DNA from: Telopea speciosissima
Lineage: Eukaryota > Streptophyta > Magnoliopsida > Proteales > Proteaceae
NCBI RefSeq assembly: GCF_018873765.1
Contig: NC_057923.1
Span: 20,121,913-20,185,912 of the forward strand
Direction: 5' to 3'
DNA: 64,000 nucleotides
Shown here: positions 46,905 to 57,393 of the stretch, piece after piece
Numbering within the stretch: position 1 is the first letter of the stretch
Layout of the letters: the number at the start of each line of letters is the position of its first letter
Translations under genes and position numbers: made by a program
The notes under the pieces: model-generated
Told to the model about the DNA's origin: nothing
The model's database searches: none
Seen by the model: only the letters and a program-made list of their open reading frames with translations

Positions 46905-49800
46905 CTACACAATAGCTATCCTACTACTCGATGCTCTCTGACATTTCCTCTTATTATGGCCCAATTGTTTGCAGTTGACACATCTGACAGTTCGACTCCT
47001 TTTTCTAAATTCAACAATAGGAGCCTTATCTTGTTCCCTTCTTTCATTGACATGAGATCTACTAGGCATCCTTTTCAAAAGAGGAGGTTGCACCACAAAG
47101 TTCATAACATCTTCTCCTAACCCATCTAGATCAGGAAGTGGGGCAATGAACCCAGCATATGTTGTCATATAGTTCTGCATATTGTAATATGCATCATAAT
47201 ATGTCTCAAGCAACTCCCTTTTGTGTAAGATAGTTGTTTTGCATGTTTGCATGGCATAACAGTAGAGTCTCATACTTTGCAACAACTTGTACGATCTTTC
47301 AAATTGACCACACATCTACTTGTATTGTTGTCTGTCACTTCATACTGAAAGTCATCTGCTAGTTGGACCCGAAAGTGCCTTGACTCTTCATAGACCTTGT
47401 TTAAATTGCTTCTAGCTTTTGGTGTTAATGTATCATGATAGGTGCACCCCCTTGAATACATTTTGTAAAATCTATAGTTTGCTCCGTCATTCATCAATCA
47501 ATATGAGAATGGGTTTGCTCGTCAGGTCTATAATCCAATTGTTGAAGGACTCACTCATATTCTTTGTAATATGATCACTTCTTGCTCTATTGTCAAAAGT
47601 ATGCCTAGCCCACATGCTTGGCTTATTTTTCATCAACTTCAAGTGGACATCATTATCAATCTCCTTGATTGCATTCATTTCCCCTTCAAGCACAAGAGGA
47701 GTGTAGGATCTCGAGGCTGACAAAAAATGAATTTTCAATAACAAATCAGAAAACTTTTTCCTGAATTTTTGGTATAAATGCCTACTGCGACACCTTTGTT
47801 ATGTATGTGGGAAGGTTGTAGTAGTGGCATCTGACAGTCCCTATAACATATAAAAACAAAGAGTCAATGTCAATCATTTATGAGTATTTATTTGACAAAA
47901 AAAATTGAATAAATGAACTTAGATTTTTTTTACCTTTTGTTTATCTGACATAAAGACCAAACCATTTGTAGCATTATAGAGAGCCTCTGCTAAATTCTCT
48001 AGAAAAAACAATCAACTATTTTTGCATTCAACCTCTACTATTCCATATGCAACAGGATACAATGGGTTGTTCCCATCAATAGAAATAGCTGATAATAAAA
48101 CCCCTCCATATTTTCCCTTCAGGTGGTAGCCATCAAGTCCTATAAAGGGTCTACATCCCCTCAGAAACCCTTCACTGCATGCTTTGAAACAAACAAAAAG
48201 CCTCTTGAATATTGGATTTTCAGACATGTCTTGCCTCTGCTCGTATCTGAGAATGAACATGCTCCCAAGATTCTTTTGTAATACCAAATCAACATAATGT
48301 GGTAACATTGCATAAGAGTTTGCATGGTTCCTTTCATTGATTTCTTCAGCAATCTTTTTTGCCCTCCATAGTTTCATGTAAGTAATTGTAAGACCGTATT
48401 CCCTAATCAAAAAATTTATTAAAGATTTCACTTTAATTTTTGGGTCATTCTTGAGTACAGCTGCAATAGTCTCACTTATCCATCTACAAGTGGCATCCTT
48501 ATTTGTACTCAACTTTGCATATGTATGTAAACCATTATATGACTTCACCATAAATGTTTTACCATCATCAGCAAAGGAGACATAAATTCTCTATGGACAC
48601 CGAGAACTTTTACACAAAACAAACACTTGATGTTTCTCATTCTTTCTTCTCAAAACCTCAATACCCTCTTGTATTGCATACTTTTTTAGGGCCTTCCTAA
48701 ATGCATATACATCAGCAAACATATGACCAACATCAAACTTTATCTTACCTTCAACAACAATACCTTGTGCAGGCCCCAAAAACTCTTTAGAGTCATAGTC
48801 AGATAAGTTACATGGAGGCACAACCTCTATGTCATCACCATCCATCAAATCATCAATCTCAGTTGGAACATCATTATATTGTCTTTTATCAATCTCCTCG
48901 TCAATCCCATCATCATTCCCCTCATCATTCACTTCATCACTCCTTTCATTACTGAGGTGTGTCCAATCTAAGTCATCACTTAAAGAGTTAGCAGATTGCA
49001 AAAAATCACTCCTGATAGCACTCCTGGAAAGACTCCTAGTAGTACTCTTGGTAAGACTCCTACTAGTACCCCTGGTAGGAGTCCTACTAGCACTCCTGGT
49101 AGGAATCTTACTATCACTCCTGGTAAGCCTCCTATTAGCACTCCCAGTAGGAGTCCCACCAATATTTGTAATTTTTTTTCAATCCACTACTAGTTGCAAA
49201 GTTTGTACTAGTAGCTTTTTCACTTGGTTCAGTATTACTCTTGGTCTTTGCAGTTGCATTTCCATAATCAGGATATCTGGCATTAGCAGCACCTCTAATA
49301 GTAACACTACCATTACCATCACTACTACCACTGCTGGTGGCATTAGAAACAACCCTGCATACACCACCACCCCTTCTGACATTATGTTTTGACCTATTAT
49401 GCCCAGCCATATCTCCTAACATAGCAGTCTAACCGTAATCATCAACTATGGAAGCAAATTCACCTTGCATATCTTTTTGATTTTCCATTTCTCTTTGACT
49501 TTGTCTTTCTCTGTAGACTATACTATTGGGAAACCCATTAATCGTATAAATCTCACTGTCAGAAGGACTTACTTCAAGATCATAAACATAGAAATTTATG
49601 TCATCCAAACCATGACAAGCAAAATACTGATACAGAGTGTTATCATTTGTCACTTCCACTTCACCCTGGCTCATGAGTATGCTTTTGACCTTAAATTTGA
49701 CATTATGGCCTACAGGGACATGGTCAATGACTGAATTATAGAAGTCAGAGACCATGTCCACATACTCATATCTATCTGGATCAAACCATATTCTTTTCAC
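46905..49800 (-). pseudogene. MuDRA-type transposase, decayed
   Basis: Read right to left: an N-terminal domain (KRIWFDPDRYEYVDMVSDF, from 49800); a repeat-coded R/S/T linker (49020-49163); an acidic stretch; the DNA-binding region AFRKALKKYAIQEG; and the catalytic core. DDE residues are visible in FIGLDGYHLKG (D near 48134), FMSDKQKGL (about 47950, across an intron) and MSESFNNW (about 47550). A SWIM-like SCCK...MPCKHA lies near 47270. A C-terminal zinc knuckle CVNCKQLGHNKRKC follows near 46950-46990. Breaks include Trp-to-stop changes at 48591, 48012 and 47270, a stop in HT*QRC near 47800, and a frameshift near 47230. A start codon for the first exon was not found; the upstream part reads through a stop near 49811. 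Confidence 0.85.
49020..49163 (-). repeat. 24-bp minisatellite, six units, in transposase frame
   Basis: Six units of the form ACTCCTGGTAAG + ACTCCTACTAGT, head to tail. On the coding strand each unit adds eight residues of a basic R/S/T/P-rich linker (for example RSASRTPTR) between the N-terminal and acidic parts of the transposase. Confidence 0.9.
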
Positions 49801-50961
49801 TCTACCATTCTAGTGGAAATAAATAGGATACTCTATACTAATTGCTGGACAATTGAGAAAAAATCATAATACATTAGAGGGACACCCTTCAAGATCATCA
49901 CATTATATAATACAGTTCAAATTTAGATAAAAAAACAAGGGTTCAAAAGCATACTCTTCTAGTATTCAAACATTTATTGCTGCATAAAATCCAATAATCC
50001 AAAGTAAGTGTGTGTGTGTGTGTTTACTGTTATAATAAGAAAAGTACAAAACATGACAATTAGAGCTTTACCCTTCAATCTCCCTTATTTTCTTACTGAC
50101 ATTATCATGTTTTTCTCTAACAGTGTATTTCCAAGCAAGTCTGAATTATCTACTTAGCATTTGTGGATTTCAAAAATGACTTGACTTTGAGTTCCATGAT
50201 GGAGTCTGTAGACTACAAAAAGTGAATGAGTATTATGTTACCATATATTGGTGTTTTGATCAATATATATACTCAATCATTTCACTCTTGACAAAAAAAA
50301 GGTCTTCTCTTTGGATTTTCTCCAAACAAATGATGGGTTCTCATTGCTCATTGAAATTTTCAATGGTTACTGTTTACAAGTAAACCTTTAATATATAGGG
50401 AGGGATATACTCACAGACTTCCCAGTTCACATTCTATCATATAACAAGTAAATCATTACAATAAATAGGAAATAAAGTGCAGAGATTTCATGAAATTGCT
50501 TAAATGATGCAAATGGATCAAAGAATCAGATGGTGCTTCAACCGGATTTGGGAGATTATGCCTACGAATGCCAGATTGGAGTGTGGTTGTTATATACTGG
50601 CCACTGGAGTTAGGGGAGTGGTAAGGGGAGGTCGCAGGAGGTAGGGTGGAGGTTGGGACACCACTGAAGGTTTGGTATGGCTTGCGGTGAAGGTTCTAGG
50701 TTAGGGTTCAGCAAGGATTTGGTAAAGGTTAGGGTTTTCTTACTTGGCTGGCGATATGCTCATAAGGGTGCCTCCGATAAAGCTTTCACATGGTTTCCTT
50801 CATCAACTTCGGCAACTGCAACTTGCCATAAGGACTGGAGCAGAGTAGAGAGTGGAGAGTGGGGAGTACAGAGTGGAGGGTGGAGGATTAAGAGGATAGA
50901 ATTAGGTGTTATTCGTTTAGGATAGGAAAAGGGTAAATCTATCACTTCACTACATCTTAAG

Positions 50962-51110
50962 GGTAGTTTAGGCATTTACAAAATATTTAACCCATGTTAA
51001 TGGTGACTGACTAATGGACAAGGCTACTTGAAAGAAATGGTAAACTGCAGGGGGTGTTCAAGTAATTGTTTAAAAAGTTGGGGAGAATAAGCAAAATGGC
51101 CATAGTCTAG
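50962..51110 (-). repeat. MULE right terminal inverted repeat
   Basis: This is the complement of 44140-44272 with blocks of identity. In the minus direction it would lie upstream of the transposase and probably holds its promoter. Confidence 0.8.
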
Positions 51111-51561
51111 GGGGTGTCCAAGTAATTCTCTTTTTTCTAATATAATTTTGAGAAAGTTTCTTGCCACCAAAGATGAAGAGATTGATGATGTGATCTTATG
51201 ATAGACGCCTGGATAATGAGTTTCCCATGTCCAATTCAAAGGTTAAATGTCATATGTTATTGCTTAAGAGGTTCTCTCTTCACCATAGGTGAAAGAAAAC
51301 TCGATCAAGTAAACTTTCTATTAATTTTAGATATGAGGGTCGTTTTCTTATTAGGACTATCTTGTTGCATCATTACATTTTTCTGGTGTCCCTAGCCATG
51401 CCTTTTCAATATTATTAAGAAAAAAGTGGAATACATAATGAAAACTATATTGCCCCTTACTCTTATCGTTTCTAAGAATCTTAATAAGGTCCAAATTTAA
51501 AAGACTTTTTCTTTTTGAGAAACGTTGGACATGGCTTACTTTCTCTTTTAATAATGAACTC

Positions 51562-52229
51562 TAGGGGTGTAAGTTTGGCCCTGTCAGCCCGAGCCCGCCC
51601 TGGTTCGCCCTGAGCCTGAACAGGGTCTGGGCTGGATTTTTCAACCCTAAGGGCAGGTTAGGGTTGAAATTTTTAGACCATAGGTCAGGGTCGGGCTAGG
51701 CTAGGGTTGAGGCCTTGGGCTAAACCCAACCTGGCTCGACCCTGTGTTAGGTTTATGCTTTACAAGTTATTGTTTACATTTTGTAATTTTTATTTAGTAT
51801 TTAATTATCTATTGGTTTACCCAAAAAAAGGCTAATTATCTATTGATTGAAAATATTTACAATTTTAAGATTGGGCTAAGTTTTTTAACAAAAAAGAAAG
51901 TCTAATAGTCAATTGAGTATGAAACAAACCAATACCCAATCACATGTGTCTCATTTTTTTAATGCATAGGACGATGTAAATGAAAAAAAAAACAGGGATA
52001 GTCAAGGCCAACCAAGCCCTAACAAAAAGCAGGGTCGATCAGGGCCAACCAAGCCCAATCTGGCCCGATCAGAGTGTCAATCAGGATTGGGCTGGGCTAG
52101 GTTGAGCCTGGTAGGATTGGGCCTGGGTTGAGATAACTCAACCCGACCTAGGGCTAGGTTGGGCTTAGGTTAAGTTAGGACTCAGGGTTGGGCTATGGTT
52201 TTAAAAAACCCGGCCCTGTTTCACCCCTA
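51562..52229. mobile_element. hAT-type MITE, 668 bp
   Basis: Ends TAGGGGTG and CACCCCTA, flanked by the exact 8-bp duplication ATGAACTC (51554-51561 and 52230-52237). The interior is made of variants of GGGCTGGGCTAGG and GGCCC words and carries no gene. Confidence 0.9.
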
Positions 52230-52621
52230 ATGAACTCTGAGAGTCTCTGGGAAGTTGAATACGCAGTCTATCACCGTGTTCCAGTCTAGTTCTCAATTGA
52301 AATTTTATTGAAATGTTTTCCATATCACAATCACAAGAAAGAGGACTTCATCTATGTATCTGTGTGATGTGTGAATTGCTCAATTACCAATCCATTGGTC
52401 TTAGAATCATCATTAAATGAACACTACAATAGTTTTGATTATAACCCAACGATCCATTTAAACAGTTTCATTCACGATTGGCACTCAAAGTTGTAGAGCT
52501 GGTCGTCTTTCATATTGAGCCATAGAAGCAGCGCGTCGGACAACACTTTGATTCATGATACGGTGATGCGCTCGAATACTTGGGAAGATGATACATAGGA
52601 CATATATAACTAAAAGAAAGG

Positions 52622-52810
52622 GGGTGACTCAGGATTGAGCTCTTCTCCAGGGAGCCCAGCATGCCCAGGGGGCATCCAGCCGTTGGGCTATGCCGCACAC
52701 ATCCTTAGGTGTGCGCTGAGATGTTTGCGGTACAGCCCAACCCTTGGATGCCCCTGGGCACTCCCTGGGCGCTTAGCTCCTTGGAGAGGAGCCGGATCCG
52801 GTGAATCATG
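52622..52810. mobile_element. Fold-back MITE, about 190 bp
   Basis: The left arm (GAGCTCTTCTCC...GCATCCAGCC...GTTGGGCT) and right arm (complement GGCTCCTCTCC...GCATCCAAGGGTTGGGCT) pair over about 75 bp. A target duplication was not identified. Confidence 0.7.
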
Positions 52811-53115
52811 TCTCAGTCATGATGGTTCATGAATGTGATTAAGGTTCAAGTAACCAAAATCGACAATGGGATTGGCCTCAATTGATTTCTATTCACCCAA
52901 AATTGGATTGAACCCTAAAAATCAAATACGAATAAGCCAGATCAAGTTGACCATAATTGAAATCAGATCCAATTTGAATTCTTTTGAATCAAAATTGAAT
53001 CCACCTTCCCCAATTGAAATAAATTGGCGCATACATTCATGCAAATGATGTAATCCCCTAAGACAAGTAAGTAATTAATTAAGTAATTATGAAAAGGACT
53101 TGCACGAATCTGGTT

Positions 53116-53139
53116 GTTGCCTTTTTTTTTTTTTTTTTT
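53116..53139. repeat. Poly-T run
   Basis: A run of about 22 T; a second lies near 53262-53278. They could be old retroposon tails, but no adjacent element was recognised. Confidence 0.7.
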
Positions 53140-53844
53140 TCTAATGGAGGCATTGTGTGATATTCATTTAAATAATTGTCCCTTTGAACTTTCATCCTCA
53201 CCAGGTAGTATTATTCTCCAATCAGATTCCTTTTGGTTCTCGCATCAAAAAAAATTTATATCTTTTTTTTTTTTTTTTAAGACATGTTGGATTTTAAAAA
53301 TCAGATCTGTTCAACTTGGAATGAATCAAAGCCAATACCAATCAATCAGGATTCCATGTTTATTGAGGGCCTCTTTGGTATCACTTGTCATTTTCATTTT
53401 GGTCTATTTTAAAAAAATCATTACTAAAAGTCATTTTCATCAAAAATAAAAAACTGTTTGGTAACTACTAAGCACAATAGATTGTAGAATGAAAAATGAG
53501 TTTGGTAACTACCTATGTGTAAATAATTTTCATAATAAATGGGTGAGCAATCGATTTCAGGACAATTTAAATTGGAATTAACGGAGATTGATCTTGTACC
53601 TGATTCTAAGTTTTAGACCTTGATGGCATGAAATGAAAACAAATCTTATATCCTTGAACATAGGCATGGAATGTCACATTGAATATCGAATTGATCGTTT
53701 TTGATAAGTTGATATTGGTTAGCTAAAAAAATCATTTGGAGTGTTAAACATCAATCTTATTATCCATTATGTATTGGATTTTCTTTTTCACATAATCCAT
53801 TTATATCCTCTTATGCAAGTGATGGAATTTCCATCTTGTACCCA

Positions 53845-53993
53845 ATGCAGGAGGCTACTGTCATTGCAGGGTCTGGGGATGGTCATATTGTACGCATCCT
53901 AACCCCTGCTTTCACAAAGAGGCTATTTTCAGACTTGAACCCATGACCATTTGATCGTAATGGAGCAACCTTACCATTGCACTAAAGCCCAGC
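53845..53993 (-). repeat. Au-like SINE
   Basis: On the minus strand, box A (TAGTGCAATGGTAAGG, 53969-53984) and box B (GGTTCAAGTC, 53932-53941) form an internal Pol III promoter. The body continues with GCCTCTTTGTGAAAGCAGGGG and ACCATCCCCAGACCCTGC, as in Au SINEs. It is nearly full length. Confidence 0.8.
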
Positions 53994-54224
53994 CACACTT
54001 TCTGTTCCACATTATGTATTTAATATTAGCATGTAAACAAATAAATCCATTACCATAGAAATTACTCTCATTCGTTCTTTCTTTCAAAATCATGAAGATT
54101 GTGTATTTTAATAATTACATCCTAGTAAGGGCACATGCTTGGACATAATCAAGTGTTAAAATGCATAATACGTACATCTATGTATCAACTGGTGTGTAAT
54201 AATTTATCTATTCATTAACTCTGG

Positions 54225-54405
54225 ATGGATTTTTATCTTCCCAAGTTCTCTGCCCGGTATAGTTCATCCAGTTCCTCTCATAGGGAGGTGGAAATGATCA
54301 CCTTACCCCCTGCCCAAACACACTACCCGAGTGGGATCCACCCCCCTCTTATTTGAGGCACTAGGGAACTGTACCGGGCAGAGAACCTGAGGAGATAATT
54401 TTCCC
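54225..54405. mobile_element. MITE with GTTCTCTGCCCGG inverted ends (unfilled relative)
   Basis: The arms GTTCTCTGCCCGGTATAGTTC and its complement frame a CCCCC-containing centre. It matches, in order, both fragments at 16086-16185 and 27169-27232, so it represents that site without the 11-kb insertion. Confidence 0.75.
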
Positions 54406-54497
54406 TAATGGACTATAAAATGCAACTACCACACCTTTTCCATTATAAGCGCAAATCATAAAAAGAAATGTATGGCAGTCACTCTCTAGAAATGCAT

Positions 54498-54627
54498 GTG
54501 TTTGGTATGCATTCTTGGAATGCATTCTGGATTGATTTCACATTCTCAGACGATAAAAACAACTATTTTTATCATTCGAAAATGTGAAATCGACCCATAA
54601 TGCATTCCAATAATGCATACCAAACAC
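54498..54627. mobile_element. Small MITE, GTGTTTGGTATG family (copy 2)
   Basis: The 130-bp element has ends GTGTTTGGTATGCATTC and the complementary GCATACCAAACAC. It is more symmetrical than the copy at 30800-30911. Confidence 0.8.
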
Positions 54628-55008
54628 AACAGTAGAATACCTTGCACAATCAAGTTCTATAGTCTATTCATTATTATAATAATAATAAAAAAAACAACTT
54701 GATCTCCTTAAAAAATATTTATTTATCTATTTTATAAGGATTACACTTGAAAAATAATTATCTGCGTATTCCTACTATGAGAAAAAGAATAAGAAATAAT
54801 TGTTGCTTTATATAGATTAATATTGATCACCTACAGCTCTCCTTTAGTTATCAATCAAAGTCTAACTGTTAAAGGCTTAATTGGACTTATCTAATTTTTT
54901 ATTTCTTGATAATTAAGGATAACACAAGGAAGATGCCCTACCACTAGGAGAACATTGGGTCATCTTGGAGGGTGACCCCTTACATGCTGTCATTCGGCCA
55001 TTCCCTAT

Positions 55009-55266
55009 TAGGGCTATAAAAGAATAGCCGAAATCTGGTTCCATATCCGTATTCATTTAGCACTATCCGAATTTGTCCGAAAGTTAAATGGATATGGATA
55101 GACTATAGCTATCTGAAAAACTATATTTACATGTAAACGGATAAAATATCCGATCCGTATTTGTGTCCGTATCCATTTAGCACTATCCAAATCTGTCCGA
55201 AAGTTAATCAGATGCGAATGCAGACATAGCACTATCCGAGCCGAATCCGATCCATTTACATCCCTA
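55009..55266. mobile_element. hAT-type MITE, 258 bp (family copy 1)
   Basis: It begins TAGGGCTATAAA, ends TTTACATCCCTA, and is flanked by the 8-bp duplication TTCCCTAT (55001-55008 and 55267-55274). The interior repeats CGTATCCATTTAGCACTATCC-like words shared with the copy at 56188. Confidence 0.9.
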
Positions 55267-56187
55267 TTCCCTATGTAGTGAAAGATTGAATGAGAAACAA
55301 GGACCCAATCTTAGAAGGTGCCTTGATTGAACCCTAACCATCAAATATTAGAGCAATTTTGTTAGCAATGCAGACAATGTTTTAGATTCTAACATGACAT
55401 TTAGGTCAACCTTCAAAATATAAAATGCTAAAAGGTAGAGTAATGAATTCTACAAATTTCACTAATTACTCTTTCGCTTTTTCTACATGACTTGCCTTTT
55501 CGAGTGGCTGTCCTATATTCAAGTTAAATATGTTTCACTTCTTCTTCGGAGAAAACGGTCAAACAATTCCAACTATGATTATATTAGGTCAAATCATCCA
55601 CATAAGATACAAAAGAACCTCAAGATATTTGATATCTTCTCTTTCAATGAGATCTTGAAATCCCTCTTTTTCCCGTTATAGTTCTTCTATGTTTTTTTTT
55701 TTTTTTTTTGGTAAAAAGTTCCTCCATGTTTATAGTGCCACAATTTCTTCATCACAATGAAGAAAATACCACCAATACTATACTCAAATGTTTTGAAAAA
55801 AACCAAAAATACCAATGGAGAATCGGGCGACCAGACTTGAAATCAGTTAACCCTGGTTGTCTTGAAATCGACTAACATTGACTCTAATTAAACCCAATTC
55901 TTAGCAAGCGAGTTCCAACCATGTTATACTAAATTGACTAAGTATGACCGAATCCATCCGATTTCTAAACCAATTTTCTAGGCTAATTGTAATCAAGATC
56001 CAATTGGAATTCATGGAGACCAATCTCCCCATTCCAAGTTTTTTATGTTGACATACTTGACCCTCAAAGGGTTGAACAGTTCCATGTTTTTTCAGAATGT
56101 GTTAGATTTAAGTTTTAGGGCATTACCTTATCATTGTGGAAAACAATGGGGAGGGAGAGAAGGAAAAAAAAGATCAGTGGTGACTAG

Positions 56188-56451
56188 TAGGGGTGTAAAT
56201 GAATAGTCAAAATCCGTTTCTAGATTCGTGTTCGTATCCGTTTAGCACTATTCGAATCCGTTCGAAAGCTAAACGGATGTGGATATGAATAGGCTATAGC
56301 TATCCGAAAAGCTATATTTACATGTAAACGGATAAAATATCCGATCCGTATCCGTTTAGCACTATCTGAATCCGTTCGAAAGTTAATCGGATGCGGATGC
56401 GGATGCGAATATAGTACTATCCAGGCCGAATCTGGTCCGTTTACATCCCTA
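56188..56451. mobile_element. hAT-type MITE, 264 bp (family copy 2)
   Basis: It begins TAGGGGTGTAAAT and ends TTTACATCCCTA. The flanks GTGACTAG (56180-56187) and GTGAGTAG (56452-56459) are an 8-bp duplication with one change. It is the same family as 55009-55266, 0.9 kb away. Confidence 0.9.
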
Positions 56452-56486
56452 GTGAGTAGGTGACCCGAAACATAACTATTCTAGAC

Positions 56487-56630
56487 CATGGTTTTAGTAA
56501 GCGTTTTGATACCGATCTGGATCCTCATGTTTTCTACAAATTTTTATTTTACAATTTTACCCCTTTCCATAATTTTCAGAAATCGATATGGGCCGACCCA
56601 GCCGATCCGATACCGATTCCTCAAACCATG
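56487..56630. mobile_element. Small MITE, CATGGTTT family, 144 bp
   Basis: Ends CATGGTTT and AAACCATG are flanked by TTCTAGAC (56479-56486) and TTCTAAAC (56631-56638), an 8-bp duplication with one mismatch. This fits a hAT-type element. Confidence 0.75.
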
Positions 56631-57292
56631 TTCTAAACCAGAGGAGGAAAACAAAGAGTGAAATTTGCATCCGTATGGCCTCTGACCTCATGTAAATACT
56701 TTATCTAAAAAACAAAAAGTAAAATCTTTTTGAGACGTGGAGCATTATTATTGGGCTGTCTGCTAGGTAGGGGACCCACTGGGTACTCCGAGCTTCTAGC
56801 TCAATTCGATTTCAAGAGAAGATGAACAAGTGGGGTCCACACAATGAGTGAAGTACACATCAGCTTTGCGCGGCTGTCATGCTTGAGGACACGTGTTTAT
56901 GTGTAGTTGGCTGGCGGTGTACTTTTCACTTGCAAACACGGCTCCAAACAGAAGAGGAAGAAAAGAAAGGATGAGCGATCCGCAGCGCAACTTTCGGTTG
57001 GCACAGAGAGAGAACTTGCATTCTGAAAAAGAGAGAGAGAGAGATACAGAAGTTACCAAAAAAGAGAGAGAGAGCTTCCCAAGCTTATCCTTATTAGGGC
57101 TTTTTGACTTGCTTCTCTCTCCTCTAGGGTTTTAATCTCACTTCTCTGATTCCGATCATCAAAAGCAAGGAACTTTCGCCGGAATTTGGTGGAATTCGCT
57201 GTGATCTTGTGGAAATATTCTGTGGTAGACTAGCAGTTACTGTTTACGATTTAAAGCTTGCGTTTTCAGGGTTGTCTCCAGCTACAGCAGAT

Positions 57293-57393
57293 ATGGTGAA
57301 CTCGTTGGTCGAACGAGCGACGAGTGATATGCTGATCGGTCCCGATTGGGCGATGAACATTGAGATCTGTGACATTCTGAATCACGATCCTGG
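57293..57393 (+). CDS. TOL: TOL exon 1
   Basis: 101 nt from ATG, ending GATCCTGG before donor GTATGC; phase 2 at the junction, completing a Gly codon with exon 2. Confidence 0.9.

Larger units (their letters stand above)
44140..51110. mobile_element. Mutator-like element (MULE) with two convergent genes
   Basis: The ends form long terminal inverted repeats: CTAGACTATGGCCATTTT at 44140 and its complement ending at 51110, continuing for about 140 bp with AAACAATTACTTGA and a shared ACCCTTA. Inside, a MuDRA-type transposase runs leftward (46166-49800) and a GRF zinc-finger gene runs rightward (45078-45470). Their 3' ends face each other, like mudrA and mudrB of maize MuDR. The flanks just outside are T-rich and no unambiguous 9-bp duplication was found; about 20 bp may be missing at the left edge. 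Confidence 0.8.

Noticed and set aside
48829..49392. 187-codon plus-strand frame opposite the MULE transposase
   Set aside because: It is the antisense shadow of the transposase N-terminal part and its 24-bp repeats, rich in Leu/Ser/Thr with no domain.
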